This document shows, in pieces, positions 36,302 through 45,495 of a stretch of DNA of 64,000 nucleotides. The stretch's first letter is position 1; each line of letters opens with the position of its first letter. Position numbers and translations under genes: made by a program. The notes beneath the pieces were generated by a model. The model did no database searches and was not told the origin of the DNA. It saw only the letters and a list, made by a program, of their open reading frames with translations. This DNA comes from Deinococcus detaillensis. Lineage in GTDB: Bacteria; Deinococcota; Deinococci; Deinococcales; Deinococcaceae. The DNA lies in NCBI RefSeq assembly GCF_007280555.1, contig NZ_VKDB01000002.1, forward strand, positions 186,001 through 250,000. The letters are read 5' to 3'.

Positions 36302-37563
36302 ACTTCGTTATCCGCCGCGTGCTGGCGCTGCCGCTGATCATGCTGGCGGTAACGTTTCTGATTGTGCTGGTGATGCAGCTCATCCCGCCGGAGCAGCGGG
36401 CGGTGGCCTTTACCACCAACTTGCAGCAACTGGACCGCGTGCAGGAGATCATCAAGACCAACCACCTCGACGGCAGCGTCTTTGAGCAGTACGGGTTGTG
36501 GCTGGGACAGGCGCTCAGCGGCAACCTGGGCTTCTCACGCACCAGTGGGCAGCCGGTGACCGCCACGCTGCTGGCCCGCTTTCCCGCCACCCTGGAGCTG
36601 ACCCTCTTTACGCTTATTCCGCTGGTGTGGGTGGGGATCTGGCTGGGCGGGCAGGCCGCCGTTCACCGCAACCGCCTGCCCGACGCCGTGATCCGGATCA
36701 TCGCCGTGCTGGGCTACAGCATTCCCAGTTTTGTGCTGGGCGTCTGGCTGCTGGTGATCTTTTACGGCGCGCTGGACTGGCTGCCCGGCACCGGCAACAT
36801 CAGCAACGACAGCGCTCTTTTGCTGATGACCGGCAGCGTGCGCCACGTCACCGGCCTGGTGACAATAGACGCCCCGCTGAGCGGGCGGCTGGACGTCTTC
36901 TGGGACGGCCTCAAGCACCTGATTTTGCCTTCCTTTACCTTGCTGGTGGTCGGCATTCCAGCGCTGATTAAAGGCACCCGCGCCAGCATGATCGAGGCGC
37001 TGCACAGCGATTACATCCGCACCGCCCGCGCCAAGGGCATTACCGAGAGAGTCGTGATCCATAAGCACGCCCGCCGCAACGCCATGTTGCCGGTCGCCAC
37101 CCTCATCAGCCTGAGCGTCTCGGGCCTGCTGCAAGGCGCGGTGCTGGCCGAAACGCTCTACGGCTACCCCGGTGTGGGCGCGTGGGACGCTCAAGCTGCA
37201 GCGGCAGGCGGCCACCCCCGGGCGCTGGGCAATTTCACCCGCTTGCTGAGCCACTACGTGCGTGAGCAAGGTCTGCTGAGTCTCGAAGAAGGCGTGCGCC
37301 GCATGACCAGCCTGCCCGCCGAGCACCTGCGCCTCAAAGACAGGGGAGAGTTGCGGGGAGGCGCTTACGCCGATGTGGTAATTTTTGATCCGGCGACCAT
37401 CCAAGACAAAGCCACCTACGCCGAGTCCAATAACCTCTCGGTGGGCGTGCAGGGCGTGTGGGTCAACGGCGTGCAGACCTTGAATGACGGTCAGCACACG
37501 GGGGCCTTGCCGGGCATGCGGCTCTACGGGCCGGGGGCGGCGACTTCGGGGCGTGCCGGTTGA
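36295..37563 (+). pseudogene. Chimeric frame: peptide-type ABC permease fused to the C-terminal end of an N-acyl-D-amino-acid deacylase
   Basis: 422 codons without a stop. Residues 1 to about 298 are a DppB-type permease: [20 protein letters not shown] at the start, GYSIPSFVLGVWLLVIFYGA, the EAA-like loop DYIRTARAKGITERVVIHKH and AETLYGYPGVGAW. Its last membrane segment is missing. From about residue 305 it becomes the end of a D-aminoacylase: GHPRALGNFTRLLSHYVREQGLLS, EEGVRRMTSLPAEHLRLKDRG, ADVVIFDPATI, GVWVNGV. The metal-binding catalytic half of that enzyme is absent. An in-frame deletion best explains this; neither half should work normally. Confidence 0.8.
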
Positions 37564-37585
37564 GCTTTCTCGGTATGCTGATGCC

Positions 37586-38428
37586 ATGACAAGCCTTGCC
37601 AGCGCTCCAATGGGTTCGGCGGTCGAGCGCCTCCGTGCCGGAGTAGAGGAGCTGAGCCAGCGGGATCAGCGCGTCGCCCGCTTTTGTATTGACCACGCCG
37701 AGGAAGTGCCGTTTTTGAGTGCGGGTGAATTGGCCGGGCGCTTGGGCATCAGCGGCGCGGCCATCACCCGTTTTAGCCAGCGGGTCGGCTACGACGGCTA
37801 TCCGCACTTCCAAAAGACGGTGCGCCATGACCTCCGGGCCACCCTCGGCCTCAAACAGCCGGGGCCTCAAAACGCCGTCGTCGCTGATTTTTGGGCCAGC
37901 GAACGCGCCAATCTGGAGAATCTTGCGGCGCTGCCAGAGCAGCAACTGCTCCTTTTCGCGCAGGCCATCGCGCAGGCCCGCCGGGTCTGGATCGTGGGTG
38001 CCCGCTCCTCATACGGTCTGGCGCTGATGGCCGAAGCGCTGTTGTCTTCGTTTCGGCCACGCGTCGAAGCGCACTCCGCCGATCTGCTGCTCAGCCGCCC
38101 CGAGCAGTTCCTCGAACTGACGGCTGAAGACGCCGTGCTGGTCTACACCCTGCGGCGCTACAGCCGCGCCACCACCCAAGTCGTCACCGCCCTGCACGAG
38201 CGCGGTGTCACGGTGCTGCTGCTGACCGATCAGGGCGCTTCGCCGCTCGGTAAGTTGGCCCGTCACTGCCTGCGCCTGCCCACCCAAGGTTCTGAAGCCG
38301 CCGCTTCGGTTGCGCCGTTTGTCAGCGTCACCTCGCTGATGATCGTGCTGGTTGCCAGAGCATGGAAGGGTGACCACTTCAAGCAAACCGAAGCCCTCAA
38401 AGCCGAGTTCGGCGTGTACGAATACTGA
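37586..38428 (+). CDS. RpiR/MurR-family transcriptional regulator
   Basis: 280 residues. N-terminal HTH of the RpiR type (residues about 5-80: FCIDHAEEVPFLSAGELAGRLGIS, AAITRFSQRVGYDGYPHFQ) and a C-terminal SIS sugar-phosphate-binding domain (VWIVGARSSYGLALMAEALL, then DAVLVYTLRRYSRATTQVV). The family senses phosphosugars such as MurNAc-6-phosphate. TATGCT at 37574-37579 lies six bases before ATG 37586, so the gene has its own, probably leaderless, promoter inside the end of the chimeric frame. It may control the neighbouring glycoside genes. Confidence 0.88.
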   Translation: MTSLASAPMGSAVERLRAGVEELSQRDQRVARFCIDHAEEVPFLSAGELAGRLGISGAAITRFSQRVGYDGYPHFQKTVRHDLRATLGLKQPGPQNAVVADFWASERANLENLAALPEQQLLLFAQAIAQARRVWIVGARSSYGLALMAEALLSSFRPRVEAHSADLLLSRPEQFLELTAEDAVLVYTLRRYSRATTQVVTALHERGVTVLLLTDQGASPLGKLARHCLRLPTQGSEAAASVAPFVSVTSLMIVLVARAWKGDHFKQTEALKAEFGVYEY

Positions 38429-38478
38429 CGGAGCAGGGGAGAGGATTCAAAGTTCGGCCCTGAATACAGATAAAAATA

Positions 38479-38516
38479 GGGGAGAAATCGGAGCGCAACT
38501 GCTCCGATTTCTCCCC
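38479..38516. terminator. Strong bidirectional terminator between the RpiR regulator and the GH3 gene
   Basis: Perfect 16-base stem (38479-38494 with 38501-38516) around GCAACT. TAAAAATA on the left supplies the U-run for the minus-strand transporter/GH3 operon. Confidence 0.85.
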
Positions 38517-38577
38517 TCAGTATTTGGGATAGTCCCCCAAGCCGTTTGATCTGGCCGCGCCCCGGACGGCCACCCAG

Positions 38578-41037
38578 TTAGGGCTGGGCGCTCCAGTCCT
38601 TACTCAATTTCAGCTTCAGCTTGATCGGCAACTCGGCGCTGCTCTGGCCCAACAAAATCTCGAAGTCGCCCGCTTCGGCCACCCAAGCGTTTTGAGTGTC
38701 GTCAAAGTAGGCCAGCGAGCGCATATCCAGCTTCAGCGTCACGGTTTGGCTTTCGCCTGCGGGCAAGCTAACTTTGGCAAATCCTTTGAGTTCCTTGCTG
38801 GGCCGCTCCAAGCTGGCGGCGACATCACGCAGGTAGAGCTGCACCACCGTTTGCCCAGAGCGCTCTCCGGTGTTGCGAACCGTCACGCTGACGCTGACAG
38901 ACTCACCCGGCTCAAGCTGCTCGGCGCTTAGGGCCGCGTCCGAGAGTTCAAAGGTCGTGTAGCTCAGCCCGGAGCCAAAGGCAAACAGCGGCGTCGTGCC
39001 CGCTTTGTCGGCGTGGCGGTAGCCGATAAACAGCCCTTCCTGGTAGTCCACGTGGCCGTTTTCGCCAGGATACTGCAAGTCCGGCGTTTCAGGATGGGTC
39101 GGGTCGTCGCTGAGGCGGGCCACAAACGTTTGCGGCAATCGCCCGCCCGGATCGGCTATTCCCAGCAGCACGTCGGCGAAGGCGTGCCCGGCTTCCTGAC
39201 CGGGAAACCAGCCTTGCAGCAGGGCGGGCACGGCGTCCAGCCAGGGCATCAAAACGGGCCCGCCGGTTTGCAGCAGCACCACCGTGCGCGGGTTAGCGGC
39301 CAGCACGGCGCTGATGAGTTCGTTTTGCTGACCCGGCAAGTCCAGCCCCCAGCGGTCTACGCCCTCGGTTTCCCACTCGCCAGTGGTGCCGACACACACC
39401 ACCGCGTACTCGGCCTCGCCCGCAATCCGGACGGCCTTGGCAAAAGCTGTTTCCGGCAGTGGGGCGCGGAACCCCAGCCGCACGGCGCTAAAAGAAGCGA
39501 CGCTGTTCTCGGCTGCTTTGGGGCTAAATTCGATGACCGCACGGTGCTCGCCCGCGCTCAGAAAACGGCTGGCCCGCACCTCGTCGCTGCCCATCGTGAA
39601 ATAGGTGTCGCCCGCTTGCCAGTTCGTCCAGTTGTCGATGACTTCCTCGCCGTTCACACTCAGTCGGCTCAGGCCCGCGCTGTAAAGACTCAGATCGTAG
39701 TCACCCGCATCTGGGGCGTTCAGGGTCAGGTTCAGGCGAACGTGCAGCGAGTCGGCGCTGACGCCTTCAGGCAAAGCAAACCACATCACTTCGCTGCCCC
39801 GTCTTTGCTCGGTGGCAATGACCTGACCGTCCGCGCTGAGATACTCAAGCTCAATCGCCGCGTCCAGCGCGGGCAAAAAGCGGGCATTGTCGCAGCCTAC
39901 GGCGTAAGTCACCTTGTTCTGGCCCAGCGCCGCCCTCAAGCCTTCCAGCGGTGAGACTTCGCGGTGGGCTTGCATCTGGGCGCTGCCGCCGCCCATCACC
40001 TGCGCCTGCGCGGCATTCGGGCCGATCACGGCGACAGTCGCGCCCGCTGGCAGCGGCAAGAGACCATCCGTATTTTTGAGCAAAACGGTGCCCTCTGCTC
40101 CGGCGCGGCGAATCAGGGCGCGGGTGTCCGGGCGCTCCTCGCCTTTCTCAGCGGCTTCGCTCACGTCGCGGGGGTGGGCGAAAGTTCCAGTGCGCTCAAT
40201 GAGGCGCAAGACTTCGCCCGCTGCCCTGTGCACCGCTTGACGGGTGATGGGGTCATTTTGGGCTTCTTCTAGCAAATGGGTGCGGGCGCGGCTCGGCCCC
40301 GGCATTTCCAGATCGAGGCCCGCCCGCAGCGATTCGCCGGAGCTGTAAGTGCCGCCCCAATCCGACATGATCAGGCCGTCAAATCCCCACTCGTTACGCA
40401 AAATCTCACTCAGCAGGCGCGGAGACTCGCTGACATAGGTGCCGTTCACTTTGTTGTAACTGCTCATGATCGCCCACGGCTGGGCGTCTTTAACCACCAT
40501 CTCAAAGGGCCGCAGGTACAACTCCCGCAGAGCGCGTTCGGGAATGTCGGAGCTGATGGAGTTGCGCTGATATTCCGATTCGTTGCCGACAAAGTGCTTG
40601 ACGGTGGCCGACACGCCGCCGGATTGCAGCCCCTGCACGTAAGCGGTGGCGAGTTTGCCGGTCAGGAAGGGGTCTTCGGCGTAGCTCTCGAAGTTGCGGC
40701 CATTGAGGGTGGATCGGAATAAATTGATGGTCGGAGCCAGCAGCACGCCCGCACCTTTGTCGTGGGCTTCGCGGGCCAGCGAGACGCCCACCTCGCGCAG
40801 CAACTCCACGTTCCAGGTGCTGCCGAGCGAAATACCCACTGGAAACGCCGCCGTCGGCGTGCCGCCCACCAAAGCTCCGCCGCCGCGCACCCCAGCCGGA
40901 CCGTCGCTGACTTTGAGGGCGGGAATGCTCAAGCGGGCAATGCCCACCGTGCGCCAAGCGTCGGCTCCGGCGAGCAAGCTGATCTGTTCGTCTAGGGTGA
41001 GTTGGTCTAAGAGGGTGCCGAGATCGGGGGTGGTCAT
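38578..41037 (-). CDS. Glycoside hydrolase family 3 beta-glucosidase with PA14 insertion
   Basis: 819 residues without a signal peptide, so cytoplasmic. The N-terminal GH3 barrel has VKHFVGNESEYQRNSISSD and LIMSDWGGTYSSGESLRAGLDLEMPGP, where the D of MSDWG is the nucleophile. The second domain is split by a PA14-like insertion (about residues 385-525: GDYDLSLYSAGLSRLSVNGE). A fibronectin III-like domain ends the protein. It should hydrolyse imported beta-linked oligosaccharides. ATG 41037 has AGAGGT about seven bases upstream. It follows the transporter genes in the same direction. Confidence 0.92.
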   Translation of the reverse strand: MTTPDLGTLLDQLTLDEQISLLAGADAWRTVGIARLSIPALKVSDGPAGVRGGGALVGGTPTAAFPVGISLGSTWNVELLREVGVSLAREAHDKGAGVLLAPTINLFRSTLNGRNFESYAEDPFLTGKLATAYVQGLQSGGVSATVKHFVGNESEYQRNSISSDIPERALRELYLRPFEMVVKDAQPWAIMSSYNKVNGTYVSESPRLLSEILRNEWGFDGLIMSDWGGTYSSGESLRAGLDLEMPGPSRARTHLLEEAQNDPITRQAVHRAAGEVLRLIERTGTFAHPRDVSEAAEKGEERPDTRALIRRAGAEGTVLLKNTDGLLPLPAGATVAVIGPNAAQAQVMGGGSAQMQAHREVSPLEGLRAALGQNKVTYAVGCDNARFLPALDAAIELEYLSADGQVIATEQRRGSEVMWFALPEGVSADSLHVRLNLTLNAPDAGDYDLSLYSAGLSRLSVNGEEVIDNWTNWQAGDTYFTMGSDEVRASRFLSAGEHRAVIEFSPKAAENSVASFSAVRLGFRAPLPETAFAKAVRIAGEAEYAVVCVGTTGEWETEGVDRWGLDLPGQQNELISAVLAANPRTVVLLQTGGPVLMPWLDAVPALLQGWFPGQEAGHAFADVLLGIADPGGRLPQTFVARLSDDPTHPETPDLQYPGENGHVDYQEGLFIGYRHADKAGTTPLFAFGSGLSYTTFELSDAALSAEQLEPGESVSVSVTVRNTGERSGQTVVQLYLRDVAASLERPSKELKGFAKVSLPAGESQTVTLKLDMRSLAYFDDTQNAWVAEAGDFEILLGQSSAELPIKLKLKLSKDWSAQP

Positions 41038-41148
41038 GAAATACCTCTGAAGAATAAAGAAAAAGCTCAACCACTCGGAAGAATGGCCAAGCGCGAATGG
41101 TCGGTCTGCATGAAGAATCAAGCTCAAACGCCGGGCGTGTCTAGGTTG

Positions 41149-42213
41149 TCAGGATACAGCGGCGTCAGGACGCAGGAGCGGCTGCGCGGCCAGCGCCGGA
41201 TCGTGCAAAATGCAGCGGGCCTGATGATCCGGCCCCACGTCGTACATCTTGGGTAGCCCGTCACGGCAAGCGGCGCGGGCGTGTGGGCATCTCGGCTCGA
41301 AGGGGCAGCCGGGCGGCAAGTTGGAGAGGTCGGGCACTTCGCCGCGTGTTTCCACTCTTTCGGGGTGCATGGCCTCGTCGGGCTTGGGCGCGGCGCTCCT
41401 GAGCAGTTGGGTATACGGATGCTGCGGCGCGTCGATCACCTGCGGAGACAGTCCGATTTCCACGATGTAGCCGGTGTACATCACTGACACCCTATCGGCC
41501 ATATAGCGTGCGCCCGCCAGGTCATGCGTAATAAACAGCATACTCAAGCCTTCCTGATCTTTGAGATCGAGCAGCAGATTCATGATGTCGAGCCGGATGG
41601 ACACGTCGAGCGCTGAGGTCGGCTCGTCGGCCAAAATCAGTTCGGGCCGGGCCGCCAGAGCGCGGGCGATCACCACGCGCTGGCGCTGCCCACCGGAAAG
41701 TTCGTGCGGTTTCTTGGCGGCCCAAGCTGCTCCCGGCGCGAGGCCCACCCGGTCAAGCAAGCTGTTGACCTGCGGCGAGACGTCTTTGCCCTTGGCGATC
41801 CCGTGAATGATCAGTGGCCGCGAGAGGATGTAGCCGATGGTGTTCAGTCCGTTGAGGCTGCCGTACGGGTCTTGAAAGATCATCTGAACGTGCTTGCGGA
41901 ACTTGGTCAGCGCCGCGCCTTTAAGATTGTTGGGCACCGGCTGGCCGCTGAGTTTCATGCTGCCGCTGCTGGGTTCGTACAGGTGGGCAATCAAGCGGGC
42001 GATGGTGCTCTTGCCCGATCCCGATTCGCCCACCAAAGCCAGCACCTCGCCGCGCCCGATGCTGAGGCTGACATTGTTGACGGCGGTGACTTTCTTGCCG
42101 CCGCGCCCCACCGAAAAGACTTTGGTCAGGCCGCTCAGTTCAAGAGCGGGCACGCCGCCGACGTAAGGAGCGGGGAGATCCATCTCAGTCGCTGGCAAGG
42201 GCATGTTCCTCAT
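41149..42213 (-). CDS. Oligopeptide/oligosaccharide ABC transporter ATPase (DppF/OppF type)
   Basis: 354 residues. Walker A GESGSGKST, signature LSGGQRQRVVIARALA, Walker B LILADEPTSALD and H-loop FITHDLAGARYMADRV. The C-terminus has the OppF-type cysteine cluster that forms an iron-sulphur-like site (GCPFEPRCPHARAAC). The start overlaps the end of the permease-ATPase fusion by 29 bases; ATG 42204 is an alternative. It provides the second ATPase of the transporter. Confidence 0.92.
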   Translation of the reverse strand: MRNMPLPATEMDLPAPYVGGVPALELSGLTKVFSVGRGGKKVTAVNNVSLSIGRGEVLALVGESGSGKSTIARLIAHLYEPSSGSMKLSGQPVPNNLKGAALTKFRKHVQMIFQDPYGSLNGLNTIGYILSRPLIIHGIAKGKDVSPQVNSLLDRVGLAPGAAWAAKKPHELSGGQRQRVVIARALAARPELILADEPTSALDVSIRLDIMNLLLDLKDQEGLSMLFITHDLAGARYMADRVSVMYTGYIVEIGLSPQVIDAPQHPYTQLLRSAAPKPDEAMHPERVETRGEVPDLSNLPPGCPFEPRCPHARAACRDGLPKMYDVGPDHQARCILHDPALAAQPLLRPDAAVS

Positions 42214-44146
42214 CGTACATCGCGGGTTTGATGGCGGGCGAGTGTAGGAAGCAGGCGACGCGGTGGACAGGTTCGCCTTCTTTAGAAAGATTGACGTTGG
42301 CGGGCTTTTTTACGTCACAAGTGCCGGGAATATGCACGGTGCAGCGCTCATAAAAGGGGCAGCCGGGGGTGTCTTGCGCCAGCGAAGGCGGGCGGCCCGG
42401 AATGCCCCCGCGCCGCTCGCGCTGGCCTGACAGCGGCGGAAAGGCGGTCATCAAGCGCTGGGTGTAAGGATGCTTGGCGGCGGTGTAGATCTCCTGGGCT
42501 GGGGCTTCTTCCACCACCTCGCCCGCGTACATGATGGCGATGCGGTCACTCATCTCGACCAACAAGCTCAGATCATGGGTGATGAAAATAATGCTGATGC
42601 CCAGTCGGCGGCGCACCTCATTGATCTCCTGCAAAATCTGGCGCTGTACCACCACGTCGAGGGCGGTGGTCGGCTCGTCCATGACCACCAGCTTGGGCTC
42701 CAAGGCCAGCGCGATGGCGATGACGACCCGCTGTTTCATGCCGCCGGAAAGTTGGTGCGGAAAGGCGTCGAGGTAATCGGGCCGGATGCCGACCAGCTCG
42801 AACAGTTCTCTGGCGCGGGCTTCTAGCTTGGCTTTGTCGTGAACGCCGTGCGCCTGCATGGCGTCGTAGACCTGTTCCCGAATTTTAATGACCGGATTGA
42901 GGATGTTCATGGACGCCTGAAACACCAAGCTGTACTCCTTCCAACGGACGCGGCGCAGTTCTTCGGGCGTCAGCGAGAGCAGGTCTTGTCCTGAGAGCCG
43001 TGCCTCACCGCCAAAAACTGCGCCAGGAGCGTCGAGCAACCTGGTTGCGGCAAAGGCCAGCGTACTTTTGCCGCAGCCGGATTCGCCCGCCAGCCCCAGA
43101 AACTCGCCGGGAGCCACGTCCAGTGACACGTCGCGTACCGCCCGCACCGGGCCGCTGGGCGTCAGGTATCCGGCGTCGAGGTGCTGAATAGACAGCAGCG
43201 GGAGGGTGCTGGCGTCCACCACTTTGGCCACCGACTTGCGGCGCAGCACCTTGGTGGCCTTGCCCAGCTGGTTAGATTTGGGATTACTGATCTCGTCAAC
43301 GCCGAAATTCAGGAAGGCGAAGGCCATGCCCAGAATTGAAATGCCCAGACCCGGAGCCGCCACCCACCACCACGCGCCCTGCAGCAGCGCGTTTTTGGCC
43401 TGCGCCCAGTAGAGCATGGTGCCCCAGGTGACTTTACTGACGTCCCCAATGCCGATAAACGACAGCGCCGCTTCACTGAGTACGGCGTAAAGAGCGGTGC
43501 CGAAGAAGTTGGCGGCGATGATGCCCGCCAGATTCGGCAGCATTTCTTTGAAGATGATGCGAGCCGGGCTTTCGCCAGTCGACACGGCGGCGTGAATAAA
43601 GTCGCGGTTGCGCAGCGTCAGTGCCTGCGATCTCAGCACCCGCGCTCCCCAGGGCCAGCCGGTCAGCGAGATGACCAAAATAATGGCCCAGATGCCCCCG
43701 CCGCGCAAAAAAGCGCTGACGATAATCAGCAGTGGCAGCCCCGGCAACACCAAAAAGACGTTGGTGATGGTGTTGATGACCTCACCTGTGCGGCCCCCGT
43801 AATACGCGGCGCTCAGCCCCAGCGCCGTGCCGATGGCCGTGGAGATGACCCCCGACGCGACGCCGATCAGCAGTGTCAGCCGAGCGCCGTAGAGCAGTTG
43901 GGTAAAGATGTCTTGGCCCAGCGCAGTGGTGCCGAGCAGGTGGCCTACGCCGGGCTTGATCCACGGATCGAAGGTGCCCCGACTCGGGTCGTAGCTGCTG
44001 ATGAGTGGAGCCAGCAGCCCCAGCACCAGCATCACCAGGATGATGGTCGCGCCAGTGGTGGCACGCGGTGAGCGCCAAATTACACCGAGTGGGCCAGCCC
44101 GCAGCCACGCCAGCGGCGTCAGCCTAACAATCGGAATCGCGGTCAT
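42185..44146 (-). CDS. Fused DppC-type permease and DppD-type ATPase
   Basis: 653-residue fusion. Residues about 1-290 are the permease (GVGHLLGTTALGQDIFTQLLYGARLTL, EAA loop RNRDFIHAAVSTGESPARII) and residues about 318-640 the ATPase (Walker A GESGCGKST, signature LSGGMKQRVVIAIALA, Walker B LVVMDEPTTALD, C-terminal cysteines GCPFYERCTVHIPGTC). A charged linker (SNPKSNQLGKATKVLRRKS) joins them. Such fusions are known in this transporter class. ATG 44146 has AGGA seven bases upstream. It pairs with the separate permease upstream and the ATPase downstream. Confidence 0.92.
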   Translation of the reverse strand: MTAIPIVRLTPLAWLRAGPLGVIWRSPRATTGATIILVMLVLGLLAPLISSYDPSRGTFDPWIKPGVGHLLGTTALGQDIFTQLLYGARLTLLIGVASGVISTAIGTALGLSAAYYGGRTGEVINTITNVFLVLPGLPLLIIVSAFLRGGGIWAIILVISLTGWPWGARVLRSQALTLRNRDFIHAAVSTGESPARIIFKEMLPNLAGIIAANFFGTALYAVLSEAALSFIGIGDVSKVTWGTMLYWAQAKNALLQGAWWWVAAPGLGISILGMAFAFLNFGVDEISNPKSNQLGKATKVLRRKSVAKVVDASTLPLLSIQHLDAGYLTPSGPVRAVRDVSLDVAPGEFLGLAGESGCGKSTLAFAATRLLDAPGAVFGGEARLSGQDLLSLTPEELRRVRWKEYSLVFQASMNILNPVIKIREQVYDAMQAHGVHDKAKLEARARELFELVGIRPDYLDAFPHQLSGGMKQRVVIAIALALEPKLVVMDEPTTALDVVVQRQILQEINEVRRRLGISIIFITHDLSLLVEMSDRIAIMYAGEVVEEAPAQEIYTAAKHPYTQRLMTAFPPLSGQRERRGGIPGRPPSLAQDTPGCPFYERCTVHIPGTCDVKKPANVNLSKEGEPVHRVACFLHSPAIKPAMYDEEHALASD

Positions 44147-44174
44147 GTGTTTTTCCTGTTCACCGGGTTCTCCC

Positions 44175-45161
44175 TCATTCCTGGCCGTCCCGGACGCGGG
44201 GATCGAGCACGGCATACAGCATGTCCACGATAAAATTGGCGATCAGCACGGCGGCCGCGATCAGCAGGAAAATGGCCTGCATCAGTGGGTAATCCACGGC
44301 GGCCACCGCGCTGTAAAGGTAAAACCCCAGGCCCGGATAGCTGAAGACCGTCTCGACCAGAATTGAGCCGCCCACCACGAAGCCCAGCGCCATCCCGAAG
44401 CCGGTTAAGCTGGGCAGCAGGGCATTTTTGAGAACGTAACGGTTGACGATGCGGCCTTCGCTGAGGCCCTTGGCGCGGGCAAACGCCAGATAATCCTCGC
44501 CCATCACGCCCATCACGTTGTTGCGCATGGTCATCAGCCAGCCGCCCGCCGCCGTCACGATGATGGTGACGGCGGGAAGGGCGGCGTGGCGCAGCATCGA
44601 GCCCCACCATTTGGCCGTCCAAGCGTCCCCGATAAACGGATCTAAGTTGCCGCTGAGCGGAAAGACGCTCGATTTGAGGGCGAAGAGATACAGCAGCACC
44701 AGCCCCAACCAGAAATACGGCACCGAATTGAGAAACAGCGCCACCGGCGGCATCCAGTCGGCCAGCGGATGGCCGCGCTTCCAAGCGCTGTAAAGGCCCA
44801 GCCCGCTGCCCAGCAAAAAGGAGATGACGGTGGTCACGCCGATCAATCCAATCGTCCACGGCGCGGCCTGCGCCACCACGTCGATGACGGGCGTGGGAAA
44901 CTGGCTCATCGAGCGGCCAAAATCCCCGCGCAGCAGATTGCCGAGGTAGTGAAAATACTGCGCGAAAATGTTGCCCTGATCGTTGAGGCCGTAAGCCAGC
45001 CGCAGCGCGTCGGCGGCAGCTGGGCTGAGCTGGCCCTGATACCTGGCCATCATTGCGCCCACCGGATCGCCGGGAACGAGGCGCGGCAAAATGAAATTGA
45101 GCGTGGCCGCAATCCACAGCGTCAGTACCAGTATCCCAAACTTGCGAAGCAGATAATTCAT
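44175..45161 (-). CDS. Oligopeptide/oligosaccharide ABC transporter permease (DppB type)
   Basis: 328 residues with six predicted membrane segments. LRKFGILVLTLWIAATLNFILPRLVPGDP is the typical start, and MGEDYLAFARAKGLSEGRIVNRYVLKNALLPSL is the coupling loop. ATG 45161 has GGAGG seven bases upstream; the frame runs on to 45308 without a ribosome site. First gene of the transporter-GH3 operon. A large palindrome lies about 160 bases upstream, next to a TATAAC box. Probable import of oligosaccharides for GH3 and GH84. Confidence 0.92.
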   Translation of the reverse strand: MNYLLRKFGILVLTLWIAATLNFILPRLVPGDPVGAMMARYQGQLSPAAADALRLAYGLNDQGNIFAQYFHYLGNLLRGDFGRSMSQFPTPVIDVVAQAAPWTIGLIGVTTVISFLLGSGLGLYSAWKRGHPLADWMPPVALFLNSVPYFWLGLVLLYLFALKSSVFPLSGNLDPFIGDAWTAKWWGSMLRHAALPAVTIIVTAAGGWLMTMRNNVMGVMGEDYLAFARAKGLSEGRIVNRYVLKNALLPSLTGFGMALGFVVGGSILVETVFSYPGLGFYLYSAVAAVDYPLMQAIFLLIAAAVLIANFIVDMLYAVLDPRVRDGQE

Positions 45162-45495
45162 GGTTCGGCCTCCAACCGCAGCCCGCCTGGAGGACCGCAG
45201 CACAACAAACCTCCGCAAAAAATGGAAAGGAAACGCCGCCGCGTGACCGCTCTCCACTGCCGAGTGACGACGCGCTTTCTTGGGTGGGGAGTTGATGTTC
45301 AGCAGCATAATACGTCCGCCGACGTTGCCGCTAGCGTTGACGTCGTTATAAGTGTTTGGAACGTTGAAAAGGCCGCCGAAGGATGGAGTGGTTTAGAGGG
45401 GACAGCCGAGTACCCCCCAGGATGGCCGGTGTAGTCAGCCGCAACAGCACGGGGGAGGCCAGCGCAGCGCAAAGGGCAAACGGAATGGATGAACC
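45162..45495. other. Promoter region of the transporter-GH3 operon
   Basis: 334 bases between GH84 and the first permease, both on the minus strand. It holds the palindrome at 45321-45344 and a TATAAC box at 45350-45345 on the minus strand. No gene is seen. Confidence 0.5.
45321..45344. promoter_or_regulatory. Candidate operator palindrome at the transporter operon promoter
   Basis: 24-base palindrome with symmetric GACGT...ACGTC ends and a perfect CGCTAGCG centre (18 of 24 positions symmetric). It begins directly downstream of the minus-strand -10 box, where a repressor would block transcription. It is unlike the ATGTAA-type operators, so another regulator (for example the RpiR protein) may bind it. 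Confidence 0.5.
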
